From Pyxicephalus adspersus (lineage: Eukaryota; Chordata; Amphibia; Anura; Pyxicephalidae), in NCBI RefSeq assembly GCF_032062135.1, contig NC_092861.1, positions 3,251,051 to 3,315,050 of the forward strand: DNA of 64,000 nucleotides, read 5' to 3'. Made by a program: the position numbers and the translations under genes. Within the stretch, counting starts at the first letter, position 1. Each line of letters opens with the position of its first letter. Below are positions 48,025 through 59,584 of this stretch, in pieces. The notes beneath the pieces are model-generated. The model was not told the origin of the DNA. It saw only the letters and a program-made list of their open reading frames with translations, and made no database searches.

Positions 48025-48176
48025 GGACCTTCAATAGATTGCCCAGTCTGCCTCCATAGCTTCATTTGAAATCAACACCAGTCATATTGGGCACCAGAAT
48101 GACTGAATAAGATGTCACTGGCATGTTTTTTCTTTAGGTATGGTCAGCCAGAAAGGATAACGCATAGGGCTTGATT

Positions 48177-48383
48177 TATTAAAGCTCTCTGAAGCTGGAA
48201 AAAATAGACTATCATGCGAGAACCTGGGTGGTCCAACAAACCTGAAATTCTTCAGGTTTAAAAACAATCTCAGACTAAAATCAAATTATTTTTAGGAAAT
48301 TCATTCCAGGTTGCTGAATTACCCCAGGTTCTCGCATCAAAGTCTATCTTCTTCAGTCCCAAAGAACTTTAATAAATCAAGCC
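48177..48383. mobile_element. foldback MITE family 2, copy 3, complete
   Basis: A 207-bp element with perfect 18-bp ends GGGCTTGATTTATTAAAG and CTTTAATAAATCAAGCCC, flanked on both sides by TA (48175-48176, 48384-48385). The arms continue imperfectly inward through AGACTATCATGCGAGAACCT and AGGTTCTCGCATCAAAGTCT. A TA duplication suggests mobilisation by a Tc1/mariner-type transposase. Confidence 0.8.
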
Positions 48384-49129
48384 CTATAAAATTGAGGGCC
48401 TTTTACTGCCTTTTTTGCTTTTTTGTCATCTAAAATGATTTTTCCACTTTTATTTTATGTTCGGTAATGGAGAGAATTCTGTTTCAATTTGCTGTTGTAA
48501 TTGCTTGAGATTGAGATTCAGTCCCATTGAGATTCAGTCCCATTCCCAACATTTGGTCTTCATATCTCTCAAAAGTTATGGATGCTCTTGGTTATAAACC
48601 CCCATGGCGTTGCCATGCCCTTGCTTACTTCTTACTAAGTGGCTGCCTTAACAAACTTTCTTTAAGCCAATAGTTATTGATCTAATCAGAAAAAAATATT
48701 TTATAAATATATACAATTAATAAAAAGTATAAAAAAAAAATTAACCAATCCTTTAGGTACATAGAAAGCAATGTAAACCTTTGTAGAGGGCACCATAGGG
48801 TTCCAGATGCTACAGCACTGCCTGCCGTATTGATCTGTAGTTGAAGGCCTGTAAAAAAGTTTTTCTGGTATACCTGGACACTGCAACTTGCCTTACGCAA
48901 CACACTGCTTGACAATATGAACAACCGATCACCAGGCTTGGGCTATCTGGAGAGCATTTCGGGGCATAACTAAATACTTTCAAAAGGTCATCATTTGCAC
49001 AGGAATATCTATTGCCAGTGAGTAGCTTTGAGTCTACTACAAAGCTACAATATCATTTTTACTTTTTTTAGCATAAAAGAACACAAAGTTAACTGGTATG
49101 GGACATTTACTATAAAAAAAAAACAGACC

Positions 49130-49188
49130 AGTATTCTCCTGCGTGGTGCTAGGTGGTGCACCCAGCTAAAAGGGGCTGGGGGTAACAT
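49130..49188 (-). mobile_element. hAT-like MITE copy 14 (reverse, short)
   Basis: Both ends are present (AGTATTCTCCTGCGTGGTGC and CTAAAAGGGGCTGGGGGTAA), but nearly the whole interior is deleted. Confidence 0.6.
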
Positions 49189-50134
49189 TGCAGACTATAT
49201 ACAGAAAGGAACAGATCCAACCAACGCCATAGACTTTAGGGCTTGTAAAATAAGTGACCGCAGAGAAAACAATAACAGTCTAAATAGCCTCTTCACAGTG
49301 CACCTTTATCTGTAATTCCACATATCAACTTACAGTTTGTACCGTGTTTCATTTAAGCATTTGATCTACAGTATGTCTTTGTTAGCATTTTCAAAAGAAA
49401 CAATTTTTTGCAATGTTGGCAAAAATGTTCTGCCTATTAAGCAAATCTGCATAAGTCTATAGGGGAAACTTGAAAGCAGCCCTAAAACTTATTGTCTTTA
49501 TCATTGCAGACCAAATGGCAGCTGACAAATAATCAGGACCCTTTACAATGTTTTTCACAGTTCAGGCAAGCCTTGAACTTCGGACGGAGGTCTTCTGAAA
49601 TATATTAATAGCAGGTCAAAACCTAAAAACAATGTTCAAAGAGCCTCCCCATAACATCATTAATACAATTCATGAGCACATATAGTTGTTTTTCCTACCA
49701 ACAACTGGGTCAACTTTTACTTCTTCTTAAGAACAATAGAGAAATACATGAACTTGCAAATTTTTGTGCCTGTCAATGCAGAGTTCAATACGAGGTCATC
49801 AAACCAGTTGAGTTTGCATAAGAAATGAAGCAAATATGTAGACTTTAAAAAGTTAGTAAACCTTGATTGGGACTATGTAGTAAGCACCACCAGCAGCCAG
49901 ATCAAAAGCTGCACCTTGGGGGTTTTATTGGAATTTGCAGCTGATATCCAGATTCCTGGAGGTGCTACTACAGAAAGTGAAGGTTGACTTTTTGAGTCCA
50001 CAGACCCCTGTGGAAATGTTTTTAAAACCTTAACTTGCTATTAATGGAAGGCATCCCCATTTTTTAGGTGGGATTTGTATCCCTGCAGCCCATGGGGCAA
50101 ACAACAACCAGAATCATTGATGGAAGCTCTGATG

Positions 50135-51140
50135 ATAACTCCTGGGAAGCCCATCAAGGGGATAGACAAATGGTGCAATGCATGAGGCAGGATGGGGCTT
50201 AATTAGAGCTAGTGGCCAAGGTTATGATTGGTAGCTCATTAAGGCAATGAACAAATGGCACAATGAATGAAGCAGGAGGGGGCTGGATTGGAGCCACTGG
50301 GCAGAGTTTTGGTTTGTATCTCATCAAGGTAATGGACTAATGGTACAATGCATGAGACAGGAGTAACTGTAGTGGAGCCAGTGGCCATAAATCTGGTTGG
50401 TAGCTCATCAAAGTGATGGACTAATGATACAATGGATGAGGTAAGAGGGGGTGGATTGGAGCCGGTGGCCAAAATTCTGGTTGGTAGCTCATTAAGGCAA
50501 TGGACTGGTGGCACAATGAATGAAGCAGGAGGGGGCTGGATTGGAGCCAGTGGGCAGAATTTTGGTTGGTAGCTCATCAAGGTAATGGACTAATTGTACA
50601 ATGCATGGGGCAGGAGGAAATGTAGTGGAGCCAGTGGCCATAAATCTGGTTGGTAGCACATCAAGGTGATGGGCTAATGGTGTAATGCATGAGGGAGGTG
50701 GATTGGAGCTCGTGGCCAGACTTCTGGTTGGTAGCTCATCGAGGTAATGAGTCAATGGTATAATGCATAAGGCAGGAGTGGGCTAGAGTGGAGCCAGTGA
50801 CCAGAATTCTGGTTGGTAGCCCATCAAAGTGTTTAACAACTGTTACAATAGATGAGGCAAGAAGGAGTTAGATTGGAGTCAGTGGCCACATTTCTGGTTG
50901 GTGGCTCATCAAGGTGATGGAATGATGGCACAATGAATGAAGCAGGAGGGGGCTGGATTGGAGCCAGTGGGCATTCTGGTTTGTAGTTCATCAAGGTGAT
51001 GGACAAGAGGTACAATGCATGAGGCAGGAGGAAATGGAGGGGTTCTACTATTCTGGTTGATAGCTCATCATGTTGATGGGCTAATGGTAAAATGCATAAG
51101 GCAGGAGGGGACCTGATTGGACCCAATGGCTATTCTGGTT
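50135..51140. repeat. minisatellite, 84-bp unit, about 12 copies
   Basis: Units carry GGATTGGAGCCAGTGG, TTCTGGTTGGTAGCTCATCA and AATGGTACAATGCATGAGGC. GAGCC words at 50291, 50375 and 50459 give exactly 84 bp. 84 is divisible by 3, so long repetitive frames appear on the minus strand (97, 113 and 87 codons); they lack any other coding sign. Alternating subtypes of unit (GGGCAGAATTTTGG against GGCCATAAATCTGG) suggest a higher-order pattern. Confidence 0.9.
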
Positions 51141-51776
51141 GGTATTTGCAGGGTTATTAAGGAGGATCCAGTGTCCAGCCAGTTAGCAAGTAAGGATCTA
51201 AAAAAATTGCCCTACAGGTACTCTACAAGTATCACAGTGTAAGCTAGATACGCATTTTGAGGCTTGAGTTGTGTTTTGTCATTTTGCTTTGCACTTTAGG
51301 TCAACAAAAATACATGCTAGTAAAACTCCAAAAATATTCTTGATGACAGCATACTGTTCCTTGTTTACCACAGATTATAAAGCCTTATGACCTGTAAAAG
51401 CTGACAAACCTCTATGCCTTTTTGTACCTGTAGCTCTCTTTTTGTCAAACCCTTCCAACCACCATCCAAATTGGTCCAGGGGGCAAAAAGCTCCTCCTAC
51501 ATCCTAACTACAGTTACTAGGGTTTAAAGATTCTTTGAACAAAACAAAAAATGATTACTATTTGGGCATAACCTGGAAATCTTACAATATTGCCTTTAAT
51601 TAATGAAGAGTAAAAATTTCCATCAACTGTGACTTACTGGTGGACCAAGGTCAACAGATCTGGTAGCTCTACTAGAGAGGAGCAATTTTACCAATTTTAC
51701 AAAGACTGCCTGAGTTGGTTCTATCAATGACAACTGACAACGACCTCTTGCAAATTCAAATAACCTTGACCCAAAA

Positions 51777-53059
51777 CCAGGGGGTGCTAAGACGTTCCTG
51801 GCTTTGCCCCCTTCCAGATGAAAAAGAAAAATGAGTGTGGGGGCATATGACAGCCTAATATCTTAGTATGTAACTGTGCAAATATCAGGTCTTTGCGTTA
51901 CTAAAACCTGTTTTTTCTTTTAGTGAGAAGCTGTGATAGCAGAGGCACAAGCAAGTTTCATGTCGTTGGCGTTACGGGCCGTCATGAAGTTTTTGTTTCT
52001 CCAGGGAGAGTAAGCAAAGGACATTCACACTGAGATGTCACATACACTGGGGGAGAAATGTCCTTCCTACAGCACTGTCAAAACCCGGATATCTCGTTTC
52101 AAGACTGGGCATTTCACCTTTGAAGAAAAGCCCCGCAGTGGGCGCCACCCAACCTCAACTGACCCAGCAACCTGCGATGCTGTCCATGAGCTGATTATTG
52201 AGGACCGACGAATATCCGCAAAAAAGATTGCCCAGATACTTGACATCTCACAGGAGCGTGTTGGGTTTGTTATCACCACTATCCTAGACATGCGCAAGCT
52301 TTCAGCAAAGTGGGTGTCGAAATGTTTGAACAGTGATCAGAAGAAGGAACGAGTTAAAGCATCCAAAGCCGTTTTGGCCCATTTTGAAGCTGCACAGGAC
52401 TTTTTGGCTAGGTTAGAGACTGAGGATGAAACCTGGCTCCACATCTATGATCCCGAACCAAGGAACAGTCAAAGGAATGGCGCCACAGGGGGTCCCCGCG
52501 GCCGAAGAAGTTCCAAACCCAGAAATCAGCCAAAAAAGTCATGGTACATTTTCTGGGACAAAGACGGTATTCTGTTAGTCGACTACCTACCTCAGGGCTC
52601 TAGTATCACCGGACAGTAATATGCTCACCTCCTGGACCAGCTGAAGGAGGCAATTAGGACGAAACACTGTGGAAAGTTGACCAAAGGAATCCTTTTTTTC
52701 AGGACAATGCACCTCCGCACATGTCCAAAGTTGTGGCTGCCAAATTGAACACCCTGGGTTTCCAATTGGTCCACCAACCCCCCTACTCACCTGACCTGGC
52801 CCCTTTGGACTATTATCTATTTGAAGAAACATCTGAAGGGGCAACGTTTTGAGGACATTTCACACGTCAAAGATGCTGCTGAGAGCTGGTTTGTGGCCCA
52901 ACCAAAGGACTTTTTTTATTTGAACGGTCTAGAAAAGCTGCAACTACGCTGTACCAAGTGCATCAGTCTCAGGAGGGAATATGTGGAATAAATGTGTTGT
53001 TTCATAACTCTAGCTCTCTTCTTTCTGGGTAAAGCCAGGAACTTCTCAGCACCCCCTCG
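51777..53059 (+). mobile_element. mariner-type transposon, nearly full length
   Basis: A 1283-bp element with imperfect terminal inverted repeats: left CCAGGGGGTGCTAAGACGTT, right (reverse complement) CGAGGGGGTGCTGAGAAGTT, both followed by CCTGGCTTT.CCC. The right end is followed by TA (53060-53061); the left TA has decayed to AA. Length, ends and the transposase inside fit the mariner family. Confidence 0.9.
51960..52992 (+). pseudogene. mariner transposase pseudogene
   Basis: Starts MSLALRAVMKFLFLQGE, meets a stop at 52011, then continues in frame as AKDIHTEMSHTLGEKCPSYS with a helix-turn-helix region and the linker FEEKPRSGRHP. The first catalytic Asp lies in EDETWLHIYDPE (usual form GDETW). 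A stop follows at SSITGQ (52617), then a frameshift; the second Asp is in FQDNAPPHMSK and the third in PPYSPDLAPLDYYLF, giving the DD34D arrangement of mariners. The C-terminal end is frameshifted again. Several stops make it non-functional, but all three catalytic motifs are readable. Confidence 0.9.
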
Positions 53060-53061
53060 TA

Positions 53062-54680
53062 TGTCCAATACTACTGCAGAAAAGGGTGAAGTAGAATACT
53101 GAAAATACAAAAAATATCTGGAATAAATTCAGCACAGCCATAGTAGGACAAATTTTGAGGTTGATTCAAGAAACTTCAAGAGTTCAGATAGCAGTAAGTG
53201 TTTAAAAACCCAACATTTTAAATTACGAAAGCAGCGCAACTTTAAGCTTCCCAAAATTGCCATGATTTGGTCAATCAAACCAAAATTAAAATCAGTCCTT
53301 GTGATTCCTTTACTGTGGAACTATAACTGTTCTGCCAAAACTGTGAGTTTTAAGCATTTTTTTGTTATCAGAATACAGCTATGGTGGGGGAAGAAATTTT
53401 GTAATATAGGTAGGAACAGTAGGAAATTACCCGACTGGAGTACTGACGACACCATGTTGAAACAATCGGTCAAGCTTCCTATGGGAGCCTACTGAAAATG
53501 GGAAGGACAAATTCAAGGCCTTAGAGTACACCAAGTAGGGGACAGCTGCAAAAAGTAAATTATTTGTCTCTCCATTGACAGATACTGTGGGAGATGGGAA
53601 GCACCATTTGGTGATCAGATAACAGATGCTCACTTGTGTAATTTAAATGAGTCACTGATCACTACTATTTCTAGCCATGGTCAGCAGCTGAAGACATTTT
53701 AACCTCGATCACCACTTTTGAAAGGTGGCTATCACAACAAAAATGACCATTAAGGTTTTTGTAGCACACACACACCATCTCCTTTGTGGACTCCACCTTG
53801 GTGAAAGTAGTGGAAGCTTTCTAATGAACTATAACATGGCAATCAGGTTGAAGATCTTGCCCTAACATAGCCAACATATCAAACATATGGCCACCAAACC
53901 GCCCAAAAAAGAATGCCCAAAAAAATCAGCTCTGTGTGGGAGGCCAGAGTTCAGAGGAAGTGACCAAGAATTTGGTTGAGTTAAAGAAGTGTCCATGGGG
54001 TCCCTGTGAGTTAGAGAGGACAATGAAGTGTGGACACCAGTGTCATCTTGGTCGTAGTCCAATTGTAGACTAATTATGAGTGTTAGGTCCACCAATTGGG
54101 TTTAAGTTCACGTTCAGAATTCACAACCAATGCAAAGTCTATAAACAATTTAAACTGCCAATCACCTGAGAAAAAAAAGCTAGAAAACAAAAAAACTACA
54201 TCCAAAAGATATTTTGACTTTACCAGACTAAACGAAGTTGTGGTTGCGTTAGACGTGTCCTGTTTTAAAAAAAGGAACAATTAGCACCAGGTCACATGTT
54301 GGAACATTTCTTGGTGCGATAATGAATGCTTCCCACGCTCAGTAGCAATCATTACTGCTGATTCTAATGACACAAGACATGCCTAAATGTGTTTTGTAGC
54401 CTACAAGTAACAGGATGCTTGTTGTCACCTTTACACCATGTGAAATTCGGAGAGATTTTAATATCAATCTATGTAGAAAGGGAGCCTATTGTTTTATGCA
54501 ATGCTTTTATAAAAGCATGGGAGTTTCAGAACAATCAACGGGCAATTTTAAAAGCTAAATGAGAAAAAAACCCTTTTGCTTAATTATATTCCTCATTAGC
54601 CCAATTTGCATGGACCAGATGCCTTTTTGACACCCAGGTAAAGGTAGCAGCGGCGTCATGACTGACTGAAAATAGCTTGT
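53062..54680. other. intergenic stretch without recognised features
   Basis: No gene, tandem array or transposon that I can support. The short open frames are unremarkable. Confidence 0.45.
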
Positions 54681-54689
54681 GCAGGGGGA

Positions 54690-54840
54690 TGTGAGATGGA
54701 CTTCCTGCAGAAAAACTAGAAAGCGGGCGGAGACAAGACCAGTCACCCTGCACTTGGAGAGAAAGCAGAAGAGACTGGTCTTCATTACAGGAAGCTCTGG
54801 CACCAAGGTTTAATGCTGGATTACTGCATGAATCTGGAAG
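54690..54840 (+). repeat. interspersed repeat, second copy of 34235-34350
   Basis: Reads ACAAGACCAGTCACCCTGCA, AGAGACTGGTCTTCATTACA, GGAAGCTCTGGCAC and TGCTGGATTACTGCATGAAT, in the same order as at 34235. Family unknown. Confidence 0.5.
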
Positions 54841-55840
54841 AGATACAAAATAAATACTCTGACTCCTGTAGTATTTTTTAAAATCTGGATTGATACTAGA
54901 GGCAATAAACAAATAGCTCCCTACGGTGTGAGCTACACAGCAGCGGGAACAAGAATGTGTTGGTAGTATGCGTAGCAGCAATACAACACACTTGGAGGAT
55001 TGTGCGATAATGTGCAATTAATAGCTACTTCACACTACTTCTAGTAATGTGGGTAGTAGCGTGAGTGCGCCAAAATAAAAACCGTCACTCCAACGGAAAC
55101 ATGGAGAGGTAAAACGGCAACTAGCGTCTCACTGACTGAGGGGGAGGATCGTTGTGTTCAGCTGAACCACAATATCTATATACATTCTAGAACTTGGACC
55201 ACAGAACCTGGAATATAGAGTATAACATCATTTTTCAAAAATGTCCCTATTATTACAAACACAAGCTTCCGGAATGTGGCCAGGAAAAAATCTACAGTCC
55301 TAACCATACGGACACACCAAAAATTGCCATCCTTCAAAGTGCATTATACTTTACACATACATATGGATGATGAGGCCGTCCATATTATATACAAGATACT
55401 ACATTTTTAACATCATTGTGCGAAATGTGTTTTTTTTTTCAAAGGATTTGGTTACAACGAAAATTGATCTAAATCCCATGCATCTACCAGCCAGGCTATT
55501 TCCAGGTAAACCAAAGATCATATTGTCTACCATAATTGAGCAAAAGCAAAAAAAAAAAAAATGCTGGTTTTTGCAGGCACAGATTTTATTTTATCAAAAA
55601 CTGTTGACTGCAGGTGGTACATAAACCAATGCCAAACTGCCCTGCCTATACCTGTAGCACCAAATTGCTAAAATAAATAAATACAAAAATAAATTAGAAA
55701 TAAAAAACATTAAATTACGTAGTATTAATATTGAAGAGATTCTGCATTGATAGATCTGGTAGTAAGTTTCAAACTGCACTAACACTCCACATGCTTTGAA
55801 TCTTTGAAAACAGAGAAATGGTCAAGACTAAAAAAAAAAT
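54841..55840. other. intergenic stretch without recognised features
   Basis: AT-rich, with a poly(T) at 55429 and poly(A) at 55548. Nothing recognised. Confidence 0.45.
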
Positions 55841-55843
55841 AAT

Positions 55844-56033
55844 GGGTCTAGTTAGGAACAAATTTCAACCAAGATTTACCCAAATTTTTACACAATTTTT
55901 TCACATTAGAGTCAGTTAGAAAATATGTGAATCAACTTTTATTTAGGATTTATACATTCGTAAATAAATCCAATGTGTGAAATGTGAGTAAAATTTGGGT
56001 AAATCTTTGGTGAAAAGCCAAAAAATAGACCCC
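55844..56033. mobile_element. foldback MITE family 3, copy 1
   Basis: Inverted ends GGGTCTA and TAGACCC with long imperfect arms: AACCAAGATTTACCCAAATT at the left and AATTTGGGTAAATCTTTGGT at the right, 190 bp in all. Very AT-rich. Confidence 0.7.
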
Positions 56034-56155
56034 GTATTGTTACTTGAAGCCAACTCAAAGTTGAGGTTTGAACTGGTAACTGAGAAAAGTAAAAGCAGAA
56101 CTAAATCTGAAATAAAAACATTGTGGGTCTCTGGTCAAGACAAAAAACAAATATT

Positions 56156-56327
56156 GGGTCTATTTAGAAATGGTTTCAACCAAGATTTACCCAAATTTTA
56201 CACAATTTTTCAAATTGCATTTAATTAGAAAATGCATGAAATTTTACTCAGAATTTTTTACATTACTAATGACTCTAATGTGGTAAATGTGAGTAAAATT
56301 TAGAGAAATTTTTGGTGAAATAGACCC
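56156..56327. mobile_element. foldback MITE family 3, copy 2
   Basis: GGGTCTATTTAGAAATGG... with CAACCAAGATTTACCCAAAT and a right arm ending TTTTTGGTGAAATAGACCC, 172 bp. The DNA after both copies is also similar (TGTTACTTGAAGCCAACT at 56037, TGTTACTTGATGCCAACT at 56333), so the MITE and its flank were duplicated in tandem as a unit of about 300 bp. Confidence 0.7.
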
Positions 56328-56399
56328 TTTAGTGTTACTTGATGCCAACTGAGGTTTGAACTGGTAGTAACCCAACGCTGATTAAGCAGGAACTAAATC

Positions 56400-57640
56400 T
56401 GTAAAACAAAAAATTGTGAGAAGGCATCTCTTGCTGGATCTCTTCTGCAATAGAACATACTTAACTGCCTGTTCGCAATCTTTTGTTTAACGTACAATGA
56501 GCTGGGCATCCTCAGCTCAGTGTACGATCCTGGGACACTTGGGTCTTCACCCAAGTTTCACCAGCCTGGCCAATGAAGATGACCCAAGACCTTAACCTGG
56601 AAGAGGACTGGGTGTAGATGTCAGCTTCGATGAAAGAACCAGACCAGGAGAGTTTAGTTCCACTTTTAAAAGCCCAGATTTAGTTAGCCATATTTTCCCC
56701 AAATTTTGTGCAAATTCTGTTAGCCACGACTTGCCTACAATTTCCTTGCAAATTTAAATAAAAATGTTATGTGTACAGTACTATTTGCATAAAACATATA
56801 ATAAAGTGGAAATAAACCTAAAAAATGAAAAAATTGTGGGCCAGCAGCTCAAAGCTATCTTTGGAATAGGCAGCTTTTTTCAGTAAATTTTGGGTCCAGA
56901 ACAAATTTCCGTCAATTTTGGCCAGGACAATCATGATGCCCATAGATCCCAATCTCAGAAAAGAACTAGTGTTGCTGCTGCTGTGGGAACAAGATGAGTT
57001 TAGTTCCACTTTAACGTCACAATGACTTTAATATACATTTGAAAAAAAAAAGTGTATCTAAAGGCAAATTTAAATTTTGGATAGAGTGTAAAGCGGTTTA
57101 CACCCCTGTCTTTTCCTTTGCTCCTTCTATCAATGGCTAGGAAGATTCACCCCTAGTTTTGCCCCTGGGACTAAAAGTGATGGAAAATCCACAATTTTGA
57201 GTTATCACCAGAAATGGAATACTCTGTCAGTGGGGACAGCCTCACATTGAAGAAAGTTTCTCACCTATCGTTGTGTCGAAGGGACAGAAAATTAGACATA
57301 GGGGTCTAAAAACATAAAATGTTTTTAAGATTCAGCCAACTTTTACTCCATGTTCTCAAATGTTTCACATTTAGAAAATGTGTCAATCACATTTGGATTT
57401 TAAATGAATCCAATGTGAAATTTGGGGTAAAAGGTTTTAAGCACTTTCTACTCTATCCAATTCTTTAAAAAAACATTCTTTAGATACACCGTCATGCTCC
57501 TAACAAAAAGAAAAAAAAGAATAATCATTAACACAAGACTAAATTTTGGCAAGAAAAAATTTCACTGGCAGCTGTGATCGAGGTGAATTTTTTTTTTTTG
57601 GCAGCTCAGTACACCAAAGTTCAAATCGACTCAATGATTT
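56400..57640. other. intergenic stretch, weak repeats only
   Basis: A diverged piece of MITE family 3 may lie at 57300-57440 (GGGGTCTA, CACATTTAGAAAATGTGTCA, AATCCAATGTGAAATTTGGG). GTTTAGTTCCACTTTTAAA at 56659 and again near 57000 marks another dispersed motif. No gene. Confidence 0.4.
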
Positions 57641-57644
57641 ATTT

Positions 57645-57734
57645 TGGGCTCTATTTATAAAACAGGGAATCTGACATTCCCTGGTGGAACTCAATGCCAT
57701 TAAAACAGATTTCCAGTTTTATAAATAGAGCCCA
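57645..57734. mobile_element. 90-bp palindromic mini-MITE
   Basis: Perfect 19-bp terminal inverted repeats, TGGGCTCTATTTATAAAAC and GTTTTATAAATAGAGCCCA, enclosing about 52 bp. No clear target duplication beyond T-rich flanks. Ends resemble family 2 (GGGC.T.ATTTAT.AA). Confidence 0.75.
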
Positions 57735-58107
57735 TTATGTTTTTTTTCTTCTTTCTGTAAAAAGTTTTCTCTTCACACAATGACCGATGGGGTCAACAAC
57801 TTTGAACATTTTTGTAAAGTGAGTATGATATTTTAAGTGTTACTGCCTTTATGTCATCTAAAACAAAAAATGGAATCAAAAGATAAAAAAACCTTAATAA
57901 AAAAGTGAAAAAAAAAAAAAACATAAAAATTTAATATAAATAAAAATGATAATAAATAAATACATTGTAAACAAGGTAAATATACACAACGAGCCTGTAA
58001 ACATAAAAAATATATCATTTTTTTCTCTGCATTACAGGACCTTAGATAATAATTTAGGAATGTCTGGCTCCAATTAAAGCCTTTTTAATGGTATTTTTGG
58101 TATACGG

Positions 58108-58199
58108 ACTACGTTTCTGAAAAAGCAGCCCTTGATCAAATGGATTATGAATTATCATATTATCTGCAGAGAAGTAGCAGGTACATACAAAAAAAATAC

Positions 58200-58242
<43 letters not shown>

Positions 58243-58367
58243 ATTTTTTATACCAGGAACATCCAATAAAAAAAAACTACGTTTCTGAAAAAGCAGCCCT
58301 TGATCAAATGGATTATGAATTATCATATTATCTGCAGAGAAGTAGCAGGTACATACAAAAAAAATAC

Positions 58368-58406
<39 letters not shown>

Positions 58407-58443
58407 TATTATTTTTTATACCAGGAACATCCAATAAAAAAAA
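58108..58443. repeat. 168-bp tandem duplication with two (TA)n tracts
   Basis: The block starting ACTACGTTTCTGAAAAAGCA at 58108 is repeated almost identically from 58276. Each copy ends with a TATATA tract (about 58205-58236 and 58373-58400), a TTATTATTTTTTATACCAGG stretch and an A run. The minus-strand frame with two repeated halves is a by-product. Confidence 0.9.
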
Positions 58444-58449
58444 AATAAT

Positions 58450-59584
58450 TTTCATTTTCTCAATTTTTAAAATGCTGTATCACTTTGTCAAATAACTAGA
58501 ACTTTGAAGTTATAAAACCGAAGCAACAAACGAGACAAATCATTGACAAGTGTTGAACGACTCCCTAGCATAGCTCAACATCGGTTCAAGTCACAGATAA
58601 TTCTCCCATCGATAACTTAAAAAACTCAAACGAAACTCTTTCAATTGCACACACAGGAAAGACTTACATTATTTACTTAAATATACTCTCTGTATATATG
58701 TATTTATATATATTTATATAACTTTTTTTATTTGTTTTTTTTTTGCCAAGTAGAGCGAATGTGGGAAAAGATGCCCTGAATAAAGATGGCCGTTTAAAGG
58801 AGCAATACTCTAGATTACAAAATTGAATACTGAGGTTGAAAAAATGAAAAAATAATAAAATAAAATCATAAACCAGCAAGGTTATTAGTACCGTACTAGG
58901 ATAAAATATTTTGTGCACATATTGGAACAAAACAAAAAACATATATAAAAGGAGACAAGAAAAAAAAATTATCATGAACAACTAAACATAATACAGTTGT
59001 TAAGGTTAACAAATAAAATAAATAAATTATCCTTCAGAACTGCAGGTCTAAGAATAAAATAAATATATAGATATATATTTCTTTTAATATATAGCAGCAG
59101 TCTTAATCATTTCTGTCATATACACACTGTACAAAGGAGAATTAGTTCACTGCAGTTCTTGAATGCACCAAGTTGTATGTGAAGGGTCTTTAGCCAATCA
59201 CAAATGAAAGTACAAAGCACCAGTAATTGTTTGATCTCTGTAAGTTAGAGGAAACGTAACACCTAAACAACCTGTTGACATAAAAACACAAAAAATAATT
59301 AAAAAAAAAAAATTAGCACTGGATATTACCTTAAGGCTCAGATTTAATATGACACACAAACAGGACCTTAGTGGATAATTGGAACACAACGGCTTAAAAT
59401 AAAGTAAAAAAAAAAAAATATGCAGTCACCAACCAAGTATTGTGCCTTTAAATTGTCTTCGTTCTTTTTGCTACCATGCTGAGTTTAATTATTACTGAAT
59501 TTTTGAGTAGGTAATAGATTTTTTTGTTTTTTTTTTTGGTGTTCGATCATAGGTCAACTGTTGCTGTTTTTTTTTTCCTTTTCA
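58450..59584. other. AT-rich stretch downstream of XKR6
   Basis: Contains TATATATATTTATATA-like runs near 58690-58720 and 59065-59095. It could be part of a long XKR6 3' untranslated region, but nothing in the sequence proves it. No transposon recognised. Confidence 0.35.

Noticed and set aside
50239..51126. Proline and serine-rich repetitive frames as a possible repeat protein
   Set aside because: An 84-bp unit divisible by three explains the open frames; there is no start, splice or codon bias evidence.
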